A stretch of 19,311 bases of DNA from Patescibacteria group bacterium (lineage in GTDB: Bacteria; Patescibacteriota; Kazan-3B-28; UBA10110), in assembly GCA_003524745.1 (NCBI GenBank), contig DQGN01000024.1, positions 1-19,311 of the forward strand, in the 5' to 3' direction. The position numbers and the translations under genes were made by a program. The notes below the pieces were generated by a model. That model made no database searches, was not told the origin of the DNA, and saw nothing but the letters and a program-made list of their open reading frames with translations. Below are positions 1 to 9,816 of the stretch, piece by piece (position 1 is the first letter of the stretch; every line of letters begins with the position of its first letter).

Positions 1-138
1 TCACCTTCAATGTGCAAGTGGTTTGAATTTACCTCAATAAACGGTAGCCACTTTGATATTTCAAATTATCACAAAAACCCTCCCCCAGTCAAGATTTCGG
101 TGGATCAGCATCTAATAAACTCCCTCCTCCCCTAACCC
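1..138 (+). CDS. Possible C-terminal fragment of an unrecognised protein
   Basis: Frame 1 is open from the window edge to a TAA at 136-138, giving 45 residues that end in KISVDQHLINSLLP. The other two plus-strand frames close within 40 bases. I recognise no family. The last codons lie inside a GC-rich palindromic repeat that begins near 118, so if the gene is real its stop may have been supplied by repeat insertion. It would converge on ligA. An open frame of 45 codons can occur by chance, so this is a weak call that only upstream sequence can settle. Confidence 0.25.
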
Positions 139-205
139 CTCCTCGGGCAGGAGGGGAACTATATTAATTCCTCCCCTTAATAAAGGGGAGGTTGGGTGGG
201 GATGT
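118..205. repeat. GC-rich palindromic intergenic repeat (copy A, two hairpins)
   Basis: There are two perfect hairpins in tandem. The first is CCCCTCCT (136-143) with AGGAGGGG (149-156) around a 5-nt loop. The second is CCTCCCCTT (170-178) with AAGGGGAGG (183-191) around a 4-nt loop. The flanks are rich in CCCTCC and GGTGGGG. Read on the minus strand, the block (CCCCACCCAACCTCCCC...) closely resembles the copy at 18210-18254. It lies just beyond the ligA stop and may help end ligA transcription, although no long U-tract follows. Confidence 0.75.
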
Positions 206-214
206 GGTGGCACC

Positions 215-2266
<2,052 letters not shown>

Positions 2267-2278
2267 TCATGTTATCAT

Positions 2279-2298
2279 CACACGCTACGTAGCGTGTG
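2279..2298. repeat. Perfect 20-bp palindrome
   Basis: CACACGCTAC followed by its exact reverse complement is centred between 2288 and 2289. It lies about 95 nt upstream of the predicted ligA start. With no loop and no T-run it is not an intrinsic terminator. It could be a protein-binding site or a remnant of a palindromic element. Confidence 0.7.
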
Positions 2299-2339
2299 TA
2301 GTAAAGCACCTACAGAGGAAGACTCAGGGACAATTTTAT

Positions 2340-2385
2340 ACTCCCACCTCCCCTTTCCCCTCCTCAGGCAGGAGGGGTATTATTA
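2340..2385. repeat. GC-rich palindromic intergenic repeat (copy B)
   Basis: CTCCCACCTCCCC is followed by CCCCTCCT, a short loop and AGGAGGGG. This is the same 8-bp stem as the first hairpin of copy A (136-156), with TCAGGC in place of the CGGGC loop region. It is intergenic, between ligA and the ATPase gene. Confidence 0.7.
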
Positions 2386-2456
2386 AAGTTCCTCTGCCAA
2401 GGAACATCTGATGTTCTGGAGTTCTAATCTTTTCTTTTGAAGCCATTGGAGGAGAG

Positions 2457-2585
2457 GCGTTATTTAATTAGGTAAATCTTTAAGAGTGGGGCCATGTTTG
2501 ACCCCTCACTAATTTGCTGAAGCACAATTAGTGAGGGGGAGTTTGGCTGCAAGCGCATAAAGATTTATCAATTAAATAGCCGCGA
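2457..2585. repeat. Long fold-back (imperfect inverted repeat) with central hairpin
   Basis: The outer arms are near-complementary: TTATTTAATTAGGTAAATCTTTA (about 2460-2482) against TAAAGATTTATCAATTAAATA (about 2560-2580). Inside lies a perfect 13-bp stem, CCCCTCACTAATT (2502-2514) with AATTAGTGAGGGG (2526-2538). The 11-nt loop can itself pair (TGC-TGAA-GCA). No ORF is present. The organisation resembles a non-autonomous palindromic or MITE-like element. Confidence 0.65.
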
Positions 2586-2606
2586 CGACTTGGCCGTCCT
2601 TTCGGT

Positions 2607-2719
2607 GCTACCACTTTGCTCGTCCAAAGTGGTAGTGAAAGAATTGGAGGTCGCTTAAAAGCGACCAGATTCTTCGATGTAGTTTACCCTGAGCGTAGCC
2701 GAATGGGATCAGAATGACG
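2607..2719. repeat. Cluster of hairpins and a dispersed CAGAATGACG-type repeat
   Basis: A perfect 11-bp hairpin, CTACCACTTTG (2608-2618) with CAAAGTGGTAG (2625-2635), is followed by GGTCGCTT-AA-AAGCGACC (2648-2665). Next comes a segment with CCCTGAGCGTAGCCGAATGGG and CAGAATGACG that ends next to the ATPase stop codon. The CAGAATGACG end recurs inside uvrC near 8500, so the two may belong to one dispersed palindromic family. No gene is visible here. Confidence 0.6.
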
Positions 2720-2721
2720 CA

Positions 2722-5643
2722 CTAATTATCTTGGTCTTTATTTAACTCATCCAATGAAATCCATTCGTTGGGTTTAACCGATTTACCACCAGCACCACCA
2801 GATTTACGTGACTCATCGATTGCCGACGCATTAGGCGCAGCATCCGCTTTTAAGTCCTTAATCAAATTGGGCCCGGATTTGCGTTGTTCAATATGAGAAA
2901 TTAATTTTTTCAAATCTCCAACTGCTGGTTTGATTCTTCCTCTTGGCAGAGGACGAGGACGGTTACTGATAGATATCGGCTCTGGTTTTTTGGTGAGTTC
3001 TTTGGAGGGCTCTGGCGCAGTTTTAGTAGCAGATGCTATGGCCGATTTCATATCAGTAGCGCCAGGCAAATCTACCTTCAAAGCGGGGCGGAACGGTACC
3101 GGCCGATTGGGCAAATTAGTTGTTGAGCGTCTGGGAGGATATCCCCGATCTCCACCCCGATCATATCCTCTATCTCCGCCTCGATCGTACCCCCGCTCGC
3201 CTTGGTCTCTGCTGCCTGATGATTGCGCAGCAATCGCCTCCCCGACCATTTTTTCGACAAAACTCGCAGGTTTGGCATACCGTTCACGGGATATTTGGAT
3301 AATTTTTTCGGAATTATTATTTTTATCCGGTGGGGGAGGTAGCGTCTGGGCGGAAAAAGCTGGTACCGTGAGCCCATCGATAGATAATTTAAGGTAAATA
3401 TTATAAATATTAAGATTAACCAGATCGTTCTCGTCAAATACTGGCGCTAATTCTTTCGTCAGACCTACAGCATCATCAGCCCCCACCCGGAAAGCGATCA
3501 ATGTACCGACGTTGCCGAAAATAGCGTTCCTGACATCGTCAGACAGTTGGGCCATATATTGATTAGCCACCGTGAGGGATAAGTTGTACTTTCTGGCTTC
3601 GGACAGGATGGTCGCAAAAGAATCAGTAGCAAAGTTTTGAAACTCGTCCACATACAAATAGAAGTCTGGCCGAGCGCTTGGCGGGACATCTGCTCGCGAC
3701 ATGGCCGACAACTGGAATTGAGTCACGATCATGGACCCTAAGAGATTCGAGTTATCATCCCCGATCACGCCTTTGGATAATTTAATCAAAAGAATTTTGC
3801 CTTCATCCATCGCTTTGCGAAAATCCACCGAAGATTTAGGCTGCCCCACGATATTGCGAATGACTGAAGAGGACAAGAATTGCCCTACCTTATTCAGAAT
3901 AGGCGCAATGGCTTCCCCTTGGGCTTTTTGATCTAATTTAGGCCATTCATTTATCCACCGTGCTTTAATCAAAGGGTCTTGGACTTTTTCCAATACGGCA
4001 TTGCGGAAATCTTTGTCGGTAAATAGCCTCGGCACCATCATCAGAGTCGAGCCGGGATAATCTAATAAGGCCAGTACAGCGGATTTTAACCAATACTCCA
4101 ACCGCGGTCCCCAGGAATCGCCGAAGATATTCTTAAACGCTCCTACGATCCCAGATGCGGTGATTACTTTATACTTCGGGTCAGAGACTTCGAACATGTT
4201 AAAACCGATGGCATATTCCCGGTCCCCTGGGTCGAACACAATCACATCATTCGCCCGATAATTCGGAACATAGTCCAATACTTCCATGACATCCTCGCCG
4301 TGCGGATCGATCATGGCCACTCCCCGACCTTCCCGAATATCGTCGATGACCATGTTCTTAAGCAATGTGGATTTACCGACGCCGCTTTTACCGATCATAT
4401 AGACATGGCGCCGACGATCTTTGATTTTAATTCCAAATTTTTCTTCCGATCCCCGGAAATTAGTTTTGGCGAGAATAGTTAGTTCTTTGGGATCAACATT
4501 AGTTTCTAACGGCAAGTTGGCAGGCGGTTCACCCTTTTTAGAACCCGCCCACATAATATTGGGTGTCACCACGCTAATATTAGGCAAATGATAAATACTG
4601 GCTAATTCCGTCACATTCAAAATAAAGCTATGATCGCCGCCTGCTACCCGATCGTGATAGCGCATTAATACTTCCGCTCGGTTATCCAACAAGGCCCCGA
4701 CCTCGAAAGAGTTGAGGTTGTTGGTATTAAATTGCTTAAAAGCGCCGACGGCTAATTGCAGCCGGCTGCGCGCCATATCGGGGTCCCGATCTAAGACCAC
4801 TAATCGAATATTGGTGCGAAAACCTAAGCTGGAGCTTTTCGCCTCGATCTCTTTAAGCGCCGCTTCCACTCCCGGCGACAATTCCAGTTTTTTGGTTTCT
4901 TTTTCGGCCGGAGTATACCCGCCGCCGCGCAACATCGTAGTCACCAATTCCCCGCCAAATTTGGACAACTCGCCAGCGACATCTTTAACAAATCCCGCCG
5001 TGCGATTGCCGGTCTTGACATCGTTAATATATTTAATAGCGGCGTTGCGCCACTCGTTGCCTTCGGGCTGAATAATAATCTGAATCCAAACATGCTGCCC
5101 CGGCGACAATTTACTTAAAGTCCCCGTGATGGCAGCTAAGGGGTCCACTTCAAAATTAAGAAAGGTTTTAATAGGATAAAAATCTTCCCGAGCTAAAACT
5201 AATTCTGTCCCCATAACAACTAAATCGGATGGTAATTTGGCCGGATCGGCATAATCGCGCATTTCCGAAATATCGATCTCGGGATATTGGGCATACAATT
5301 GACTCTCGACATAACCGCGCAAAGCCAGCGGCACCCAGACAAAAAACCTGATGGATTTTTCTCTGGCCTCCACTTCAAAACTTAAATGATTAGTGCCAAT
5401 CCCGTGCAAGCTGGCAAAAATAGCTTCTGCCGCGATAGGCTTTTTTTCGTTCTCCTTGGGTACATCGATCGCCAAAAGTACTGCGTCTGTTTGATTAGCC
5501 ACTAATGCGCTGGCAAAACTGGACTTGGCGGGCTTGATCCCTTTAGGCCGCTGCCGCCACCACCACCACAATCCACCCAAAAGTACTGCCCAACCCAGCG
5601 CTAAGCCTACAATGTAAACCAGCAAAGAAGAATCGTTAGCCAT
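2722..5643 (-). CDS. Membrane-anchored T4SS-type ATPase (VirD4/TraD-like, DUF87-type)
   Basis: This is a 973-aa protein with one N-terminal membrane segment (about residues 8-27, ending WWWWRQR), a large middle domain, and an AAA/FtsK-HerA-like motor. Walker A is GKSGVGKST at about 417-425, and Walker B is LYVDEFQ near 664. IDPHGED and FDPGDREYAIGFN follow Walker A, as in type IV secretion DNA-binding ATPases. Such proteins pump DNA or protein through a T4SS-like channel, or drive pilus-related machinery. The C-terminus is low-complexity, with RGYDRGGD repeats at about 813-838 and then Pro/Lys-rich sequence, unlike standard coupling proteins. The ATG at 5643 lies 10 bp after the stop of the upstream sigma/HARE gene, so the two are probably one operon under the 6896-6924 promoter. 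The exact partner apparatus is not identifiable from this window. Confidence 0.85.
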   Translation of the reverse strand: MANDSSLLVYIVGLALGWAVLLGGLWWWWRQRPKGIKPAKSSFASALVANQTDAVLLAIDVPKENEKKPIAAEAIFASLHGIGTNHLSFEVEAREKSIRFFVWVPLALRGYVESQLYAQYPEIDISEMRDYADPAKLPSDLVVMGTELVLAREDFYPIKTFLNFEVDPLAAITGTLSKLSPGQHVWIQIIIQPEGNEWRNAAIKYINDVKTGNRTAGFVKDVAGELSKFGGELVTTMLRGGGYTPAEKETKKLELSPGVEAALKEIEAKSSSLGFRTNIRLVVLDRDPDMARSRLQLAVGAFKQFNTNNLNSFEVGALLDNRAEVLMRYHDRVAGGDHSFILNVTELASIYHLPNISVVTPNIMWAGSKKGEPPANLPLETNVDPKELTILAKTNFRGSEEKFGIKIKDRRRHVYMIGKSGVGKSTLLKNMVIDDIREGRGVAMIDPHGEDVMEVLDYVPNYRANDVIVFDPGDREYAIGFNMFEVSDPKYKVITASGIVGAFKNIFGDSWGPRLEYWLKSAVLALLDYPGSTLMMVPRLFTDKDFRNAVLEKVQDPLIKARWINEWPKLDQKAQGEAIAPILNKVGQFLSSSVIRNIVGQPKSSVDFRKAMDEGKILLIKLSKGVIGDDNSNLLGSMIVTQFQLSAMSRADVPPSARPDFYLYVDEFQNFATDSFATILSEARKYNLSLTVANQYMAQLSDDVRNAIFGNVGTLIAFRVGADDAVGLTKELAPVFDENDLVNLNIYNIYLKLSIDGLTVPAFSAQTLPPPPDKNNNSEKIIQISRERYAKPASFVEKMVGEAIAAQSSGSRDQGERGYDRGGDRGYDRGGDRGYPPRRSTTNLPNRPVPFRPALKVDLPGATDMKSAIASATKTAPEPSKELTKKPEPISISNRPRPLPRGRIKPAVGDLKKLISHIEQRKSGPNLIKDLKADAAPNASAIDESRKSGGAGGKSVKPNEWISLDELNKDQDN

Positions 5644-5653
5644 TTAACTCAAC

Positions 5654-6823
5654 CTATTGATTTGTATTACTGGTAGCGAGATGATCGCTATCAGTTAAAG
5701 TATACGTGGATTTGGCCACTTTTTTAAACAAATTGCGATTTTGCAGATTGGCGATGATAGTGTTCTTCTTAACTTGGCGCTTTTGCAAAACGGCAGTAAC
5801 TAATTCGGTGACGGTCAACGGCCGGCCGGCTTGGCGCAAAACATCCTTGATTACATCCGCCACTACTCCGGGTTGATAACCCCACTTTTTTAATGCATAG
5901 ATCCCGCGACCCACTAAAACGAAGCGATCGTCACCTATAAGCTCGTTGTGGACGGTCCGACTTAAAACCGGCTTATTCAAAGAATATTTTTCTTTAATTA
6001 ATTCGGCAATTTTCACGAAGTGTAAGGGTTTGCCGATTTCTTCTAACACCAAGAATATTTTATCGCGAATGCGCTTTGGTTTTACTTGCGGCCAACTCAC
6101 GAGACCCCACTTGCCATGGTTGTCCAAACTTACTGCCGGGTCGATCCGCAAAACTCCCGCCACTAAGGCGCGATCAATTGTAGGTAACTGGATTAAAATT
6201 TTGGCGATCAGATCGTCTTCGGCTAAAGATTCCCGACTGCCTTCCAAAACCGACTTGGCGATGGCTTGAATATCGGTTAATAATTTTTCAGACAATTCTT
6301 TGCGCATCCAGCCTTCTTTAAACAAAGGGAATTTGCGCAGCGGGCTGATTTTATCGTAAGCACCCATAATCAAACGCAAAGCCCTGCGTTCTAATTCGGC
6401 TTCGGCGCCGACCAGGTTTAAGTGGAGATAGTCCGCTAAATCTTCGAGTTCGACCACCCCGCCCAAACTATCAACATAACCAGCGATGGTTTTGAGAACG
6501 GGTTTGAGTTGAGTAGAATATTTTTTATTAATCTTCTTTAAGGTGGCGCTTTCAATTTGGCGCACTCTTTCTCTGGTCACGCCAAAGCGTTTACCGATTT
6601 CTTCTAAAGTTTCTTTAAGGACCTCGGCACTCGCCAGGCCGTACCGACTCAAAATCACATCGCGTTCGCGACTTTTAAGGCTATTGATGATTTGGCTCAC
6701 GATCTTGTAGGGCCGAGTACTCGAAAAAGATTTAGATTCGTTTTCGGCTAAAACTTTGTCCAAGATTGAATCATGGGCCTCTGGCAAATTATCTTCTGGT
6801 TGTGTGGAGTGGAGGTCTTCCAT
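5654..6823 (-). CDS. Sigma-70 region 4 / HARE-HTH fusion regulator
   Basis: This 389-aa protein has a sigma-70 region 4 helix-turn-helix at residues 40-100 (LKSRERDVILSRYGL...TLEEIGKRFGVTRERVRQIESATLKKI), the part of a sigma factor that reads the -35 element. Sigma region 2 is absent, so it cannot by itself melt a -10 and is not a complete sigma factor. A helical middle region is followed by a HARE-HTH winged helix (about 250-313, IGKPLHFVKIAELI...VGRGIYALKKWG) and a second similar domain (about 316-377). The HARE-HTH family includes the N-terminal domain of the RNA polymerase delta subunit. I infer a DNA-binding, RNA polymerase-associated regulator. It is the first gene of an operon with the T4SS-type ATPase and follows a consensus promoter. 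The ATG at 6823 gives a 5' UTR of roughly 65 nt with only a weak AGAAG Shine-Dalgarno sequence. Confidence 0.82.
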   Translation of the reverse strand: MEDLHSTQPEDNLPEAHDSILDKVLAENESKSFSSTRPYKIVSQIINSLKSRERDVILSRYGLASAEVLKETLEEIGKRFGVTRERVRQIESATLKKINKKYSTQLKPVLKTIAGYVDSLGGVVELEDLADYLHLNLVGAEAELERRALRLIMGAYDKISPLRKFPLFKEGWMRKELSEKLLTDIQAIAKSVLEGSRESLAEDDLIAKILIQLPTIDRALVAGVLRIDPAVSLDNHGKWGLVSWPQVKPKRIRDKIFLVLEEIGKPLHFVKIAELIKEKYSLNKPVLSRTVHNELIGDDRFVLVGRGIYALKKWGYQPGVVADVIKDVLRQAGRPLTVTELVTAVLQKRQVKKNTIIANLQNRNLFKKVAKSTYTLTDSDHLATSNTNQ

Positions 6824-6895
6824 CGCTTCTTATCTTAGATAGTTCTTACTGACGACCAAGACTATATACTTTGTATAATACTACTTTATATCTTA

Positions 6896-6924
6896 ATTAT
6901 ATCATATATAATCTTGGCTGTCAA
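6896..6924 (-). promoter_or_regulatory. Consensus sigma-70 promoter of the sigma/HARE-ATPase operon
   Basis: TTGACA at 6919-6924 and TATAAT at 6896-6901 on the minus strand are separated by exactly 17 nt. Both hexamers match the consensus 6 of 6. Just upstream, CCCCA...TGGGG can form a small hairpin. The predicted start is about 65 nt before the ATG at 6823. Confidence 0.85.
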
Positions 6925-7002
6925 CCCCATGTTTGATTGGGGATAATTAGAATAATTCTCTCCCAGAGCTATAAATGTTTAATAATTATCTACTAATTAT
7001 GC

Positions 7003-7032
7003 AGCCTAATAGATACCTTGTTTTATTAGGCT
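7003..7032. repeat. Hairpin between uvrC and the sigma/HARE operon
   Basis: AGCCTAATA and TATTAGGCT form a perfect 9-bp inverted repeat around a 12-nt loop. It lies 3' of uvrC and upstream of the 6896-6924 promoter. No T-run follows on the minus strand, so it is not a standard intrinsic terminator. It could be a weak terminator or an operator. The rest of the 240-bp gap is AT-rich and shows no gene. Confidence 0.5.
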
Positions 7033-7063
7033 AAATATGGTCTTATCTTGCCCAAACTAATCT

Positions 7064-9037
7064 TTAACTGTTTTTGATCAACTTAGCCTTCTGACCAATT
7101 ACTTTCTCTAATTCTGATAGGCTGGCTGCCCGAGCCGCCCTTAAGCTACCAAAAGCTTTGATCAACTTCTTGCTCGTACTTGTCCCGATGCCCTTGATCT
7201 TACTCCCCTCTTTTAACTGCCGGGTACGCAAGGCGGTTTGATAGGTAATAGCAAATCGATGAGCTTCGTCGCGTAATCTTTGGAGTAATTGCAGTTCGGG
7301 CGAACTCAAAGATAGCTTGATGGGTTGGGCTTGCGTGGGAACAAAAATCTCTTCTTCGCGTTTAGCTAAACTAATAATCAACGGTAAGCGGACGATATTA
7401 ATTTTATTAGTTTGGCGCAAAATTGTATTGAGTTGGCCCTTGCCGCCATCAATCAAAATCGCATCCGGCAAATTAGCGGCAAAGCGCAGGTCCGCTAAAC
7501 GCTTGGGCTGTAAGCGCCGATAGATCATTTCGCCTAAACTGGCGTAATCATCGATGCCCCGTACTGTTTTGATCCGAAATCTTCGATAACCGGATTTGAA
7601 TGGTTTGCCATTTACAAACACTACCATCGAGCCGACAGTATAAGTTCCGCCCAAATGCGAAATATCATAGGCCTCCATGCGTTTCAATTGCTTCACGCCT
7701 AATAATTGTTGCAAGCGCGTAATCGCCGTTTTGATTTGCAAATTAGCTCCCACTTTAGCACTAGCTTGCTCTGCTGCGTTTTTTTGCATTAACAACGATA
7801 ACCGTTTTTTGATCCCGCGCTGAGGTACGCTAATTTTTATCGTATGGCCAGCTAAATTACTTAGCCACCCTTCTAAAACCGCCGGGTCTTTGGGTAAATG
7901 GGGCAATAAAATCTCTTTCGGCCAATTATCGAGGGTCGCGGAATAGACGGACATCAGCGCATCTGCCGCAAATTCGTCTAAATTGATTTCCATCGGCAAG
8001 CGCAACACAAAAGTTTGGTAATCGATGACTTTCCCGGCTCTAATTTTTGAGATAGTAACTACTGCTTGCTCCGCGGTAATTAGCCAACCCCAAATATCCT
8101 GGCTGATTAATTCATCCGGTTGAGCCACCTTTTGTTTGGCCACAATTATATCCAAGGCGGCCAGTTGTTCGCGCAATTTCAAAGCCTCTTCAAATTTTTT
8201 CGCCACCGCGGCTGCTTCCATCCGTTGCCTGAGGTATTTGCGCCAATCTTTGGACTTACCACCTAAAAAATCGATTACTTCGTGCACAACTTGGTGATAT
8301 TCCTTGCTGGTACTTTGGCCTGCGCACACCCCCAGACATTTCCCGAGATGCCAATTCAAGCAGGGCTTTTTTCCGTCATGCTGAACTTGCACCTCACTAT
8401 CATTCTGGATTCCCACCCTTCCGTCACCCTGAACTTGTTCCAGGGTCTCGTCCGGAGATCTTGAATTAATTATACGATTCTGGACGAGGCCAGAATGACG
8501 AAGTATTGAAGGCTTCGTCAATTCAGGATGACGAAGAGATGTTTTTTTATTCAATTCTGCCGCATTAGCGCACAACGGAAAAATCCTATTAATTAACTGC
8601 AAAGTATACTTAACCGCTAACCCGCTCGTATAAGGCCCAAAATAACGCACGCGGGGCTCTTTTTTGATCGCGTGCAGATTCCGCACCACTTCAATTACCG
8701 GATAGGACTGATTGAGATTGATTTTAATATATTGATAGCTTTTGTCGTCCCGGAGCAAGACATTATAGGGCGGCAGATGTTTTTTGATCAGCTGATTTTC
8801 TAAAATTAGAGCCTCGGCTTCGGTATCGGTAATCATAAAATCCAGTTTGGCCACTTTTTCCAATAACTTACTTGTTTTAACGGGCTGATCCGCTTTACTC
8901 CAATAAGAGGCCGCTCTCTTCCGCAAATCAACGGCCTTCCCCACATAAATGACTTTACCGGTTTTATCGAACATTAAATAACACCCCGGCTGGTGCGGGA
9001 TTTTAGCTAAATCTGGTTTGAACTTGTTATTATCCAT
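7064..9037 (-). CDS. uvrC: UvrABC excinuclease subunit C, with an in-frame repeat-derived insertion
   Basis: UvrC makes the incisions on both sides of DNA damage after recruitment by UvrB. The N-terminal GIY-YIG nuclease is visible (PGCYLMFDKTGKVIYVGKAVDLRKR, about residues 17-41), followed by the Cys-rich segment KKPCLNWHLGKCLGVC, a UVR motif (KKFEEALKLREQLAAL), the RNase H-like domain (AYDISHLGG...GSMVVF; DGGKGQL) and C-terminal HhH (GIGTSTSKKLIKAFGS). The frame is open to 9091, but that start overlaps the terminator of the upstream gene, so the ATG at 9037 (MDNNKFKPDL) is chosen. It yields 657 aa, longer than the usual roughly 600. The excess is a stretch of about 56 residues at 166-221, encoded by palindromic repeat sequence, sitting between the nuclease domain and the Cys motif. 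All core motifs are intact, so the protein is probably functional. Confidence 0.93.
   Translation of the reverse strand: MDNNKFKPDLAKIPHQPGCYLMFDKTGKVIYVGKAVDLRKRAASYWSKADQPVKTSKLLEKVAKLDFMITDTEAEALILENQLIKKHLPPYNVLLRDDKSYQYIKINLNQSYPVIEVVRNLHAIKKEPRVRYFGPYTSGLAVKYTLQLINRIFPLCANAAELNKKTSLRHPELTKPSILRHSGLVQNRIINSRSPDETLEQVQGDGRVGIQNDSEVQVQHDGKKPCLNWHLGKCLGVCAGQSTSKEYHQVVHEVIDFLGGKSKDWRKYLRQRMEAAAVAKKFEEALKLREQLAALDIIVAKQKVAQPDELISQDIWGWLITAEQAVVTISKIRAGKVIDYQTFVLRLPMEINLDEFAADALMSVYSATLDNWPKEILLPHLPKDPAVLEGWLSNLAGHTIKISVPQRGIKKRLSLLMQKNAAEQASAKVGANLQIKTAITRLQQLLGVKQLKRMEAYDISHLGGTYTVGSMVVFVNGKPFKSGYRRFRIKTVRGIDDYASLGEMIYRRLQPKRLADLRFAANLPDAILIDGGKGQLNTILRQTNKINIVRLPLIISLAKREEEIFVPTQAQPIKLSLSSPELQLLQRLRDEAHRFAITYQTALRTRQLKEGSKIKGIGTSTSKKLIKAFGSLRAARAASLSELEKVIGQKAKLIKNS
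8374..8541. repeat. Palindromic repeat element inserted in frame within uvrC
   Basis: About 168 bp (56 codons, no frameshift or stop) interrupt uvrC between codons for NKKTS and KKPCL. The DNA holds several inverted repeats, among them CACCCTGAACTTGTTCCAGGGTC and ATTCTGG-ACGAGG-CCAGAAT. It also has repeated GTCAT/ATGACGAAG ends, which recur at 2709-2718. The translation includes RSPDETLEQVQGD and has no counterpart in normal UvrC. The situation is like Rickettsia palindromic elements, which sit in frame inside genes. Boundaries are approximate. Confidence 0.75.
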
Positions 9038-9080
9038 GCCTTTATGATACCTATAAATGCAGCTTTTGGGATTACCTACG

Positions 9081-9107
9081 AAAAATCCCACCTTGAAAAG
9101 GTGGGAT
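9081..9107 (-). terminator. Intrinsic terminator after the 207-aa gene
   Basis: On the minus strand, ATCCCACCTT (98-107 complement) and AAGGTGGGAT form a perfect 10-bp stem with a 3-nt loop, followed by TTTTT (complement of 9081-9085). It lies 28 nt past the stop codon at 9135 and before uvrC, separating the two transcripts. Confidence 0.88.
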
Positions 9108-9134
9108 AAATATTATCAACCAAAGGCGCAGGAA

Positions 9135-9758
9135 TTATCTCTTGTAGCTGCAACTCGGATAAAACTGATGTCGCCACCAGCCCGAAACCCGACGAGACAG
9201 GTTTTTCCAGATCGTACGGATCAAACTGCCCCATTTGTCTATTCTTGGAGGTCTGGCGGAAGTAGTACTGTCTTCGGAAGTTGTGATGTAATAATCTGCC
9301 GCTATCTGCATAACAGTACGCATCTGCCCACCTTCCCCTTGGCAAAAAAGTGAGCTACGGAACCTCTTGTCGTTCTCAACCGCCTTCGCCAATGATGCAA
9401 GGTTGGGAGCAGTTGCCAACACCCGAAAAGGGAAATCCGAGCGAGTCAACACAACTCCATGGCCGATATCCAGTGATTGGAAATTCCTGTCAGGAATACT
9501 CTCCGGCCGATCCAATAGTTCAGTAACAAAATATGCTACCTGATTTTCATCCAAATACTTCTCCAACCAGACAGCGACGAACGGATCCAAACTAATACAG
9601 AACACGCCGTAACTTTCCGACCATGCCCCAGGGAGCTTTACCAACTTGGAACCCTTGCCCTTGTCAACATACAGATAAACCTCGGACGCTTTCTCCTTGA
9701 TAGGAATAGAAATCAAGCGAGAATCAATCTTAGGATTAATACATAATCTTAGTGACAT
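9135..9758 (-). CDS. Unrecognised 207-aa protein with its own promoter and terminator
   Basis: I do not recognise this protein. It begins MSLRLCINPKIDSRL. It then has a probable beta-rich N-terminal half (SEVYLYVDKGKGSKLVKLPG) and a mixed middle (GHGVVLTRSDFPFRVLATAPNLASLAKAVENDKRF). The tail is basic and tryptophan-rich (SGWWRHQF...SYKR) and might bind membrane or nucleic acid. There is no signal peptide, clear membrane helix or catalytic motif. A GTG at 9767 is in frame, but it lies inside the Shine-Dalgarno sequence AAAGGAGGT (9766-9774), so the ATG at 9758 with a 7-nt spacer is the start. Lys is AAG in 10 of 13 codons and Leu is TTG in 10 of 19, which may hint at a different origin, but I did not count neighbouring genes. 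The gene follows two micropeptide genes and shares a start-site motif with them, so a functional link is plausible but unproven. Confidence 0.75.
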   Translation of the reverse strand: MSLRLCINPKIDSRLISIPIKEKASEVYLYVDKGKGSKLVKLPGAWSESYGVFCISLDPFVAVWLEKYLDENQVAYFVTELLDRPESIPDRNFQSLDIGHGVVLTRSDFPFRVLATAPNLASLAKAVENDKRFRSSLFCQGEGGQMRTVMQIAADYYITTSEDSTTSARPPRIDKWGSLIRTIWKNLSRRVSGWWRHQFYPSCSYKR

Positions 9759-9816
9759 CTGTAGCACCTCCTTTATTCAGTCGGATTTTATTTAACCCGA
9801 TCTGTTGTATAGCACT

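Noticed and set aside
2930..3397. Long plus-strand ORF opposite the ATPase tail, and similar antisense ORFs within uvrA, topA and ligA
   Set aside because: They are mirror frames of strongly recognised proteins, lack ribosome-binding sites, and show no family motifs.
7003..7032. Hairpin as a tRNA or an intrinsic terminator
   Set aside because: It is a single 9-bp stem with no cloverleaf elements, and no T-run follows on the uvrC strand.
9057..9353. Overlapping ORFs on both strands across the end of the 207-aa gene
   Set aside because: They run through the intrinsic terminator and overlap the 207-aa gene, which has a promoter and Shine-Dalgarno sequence. They have neither.
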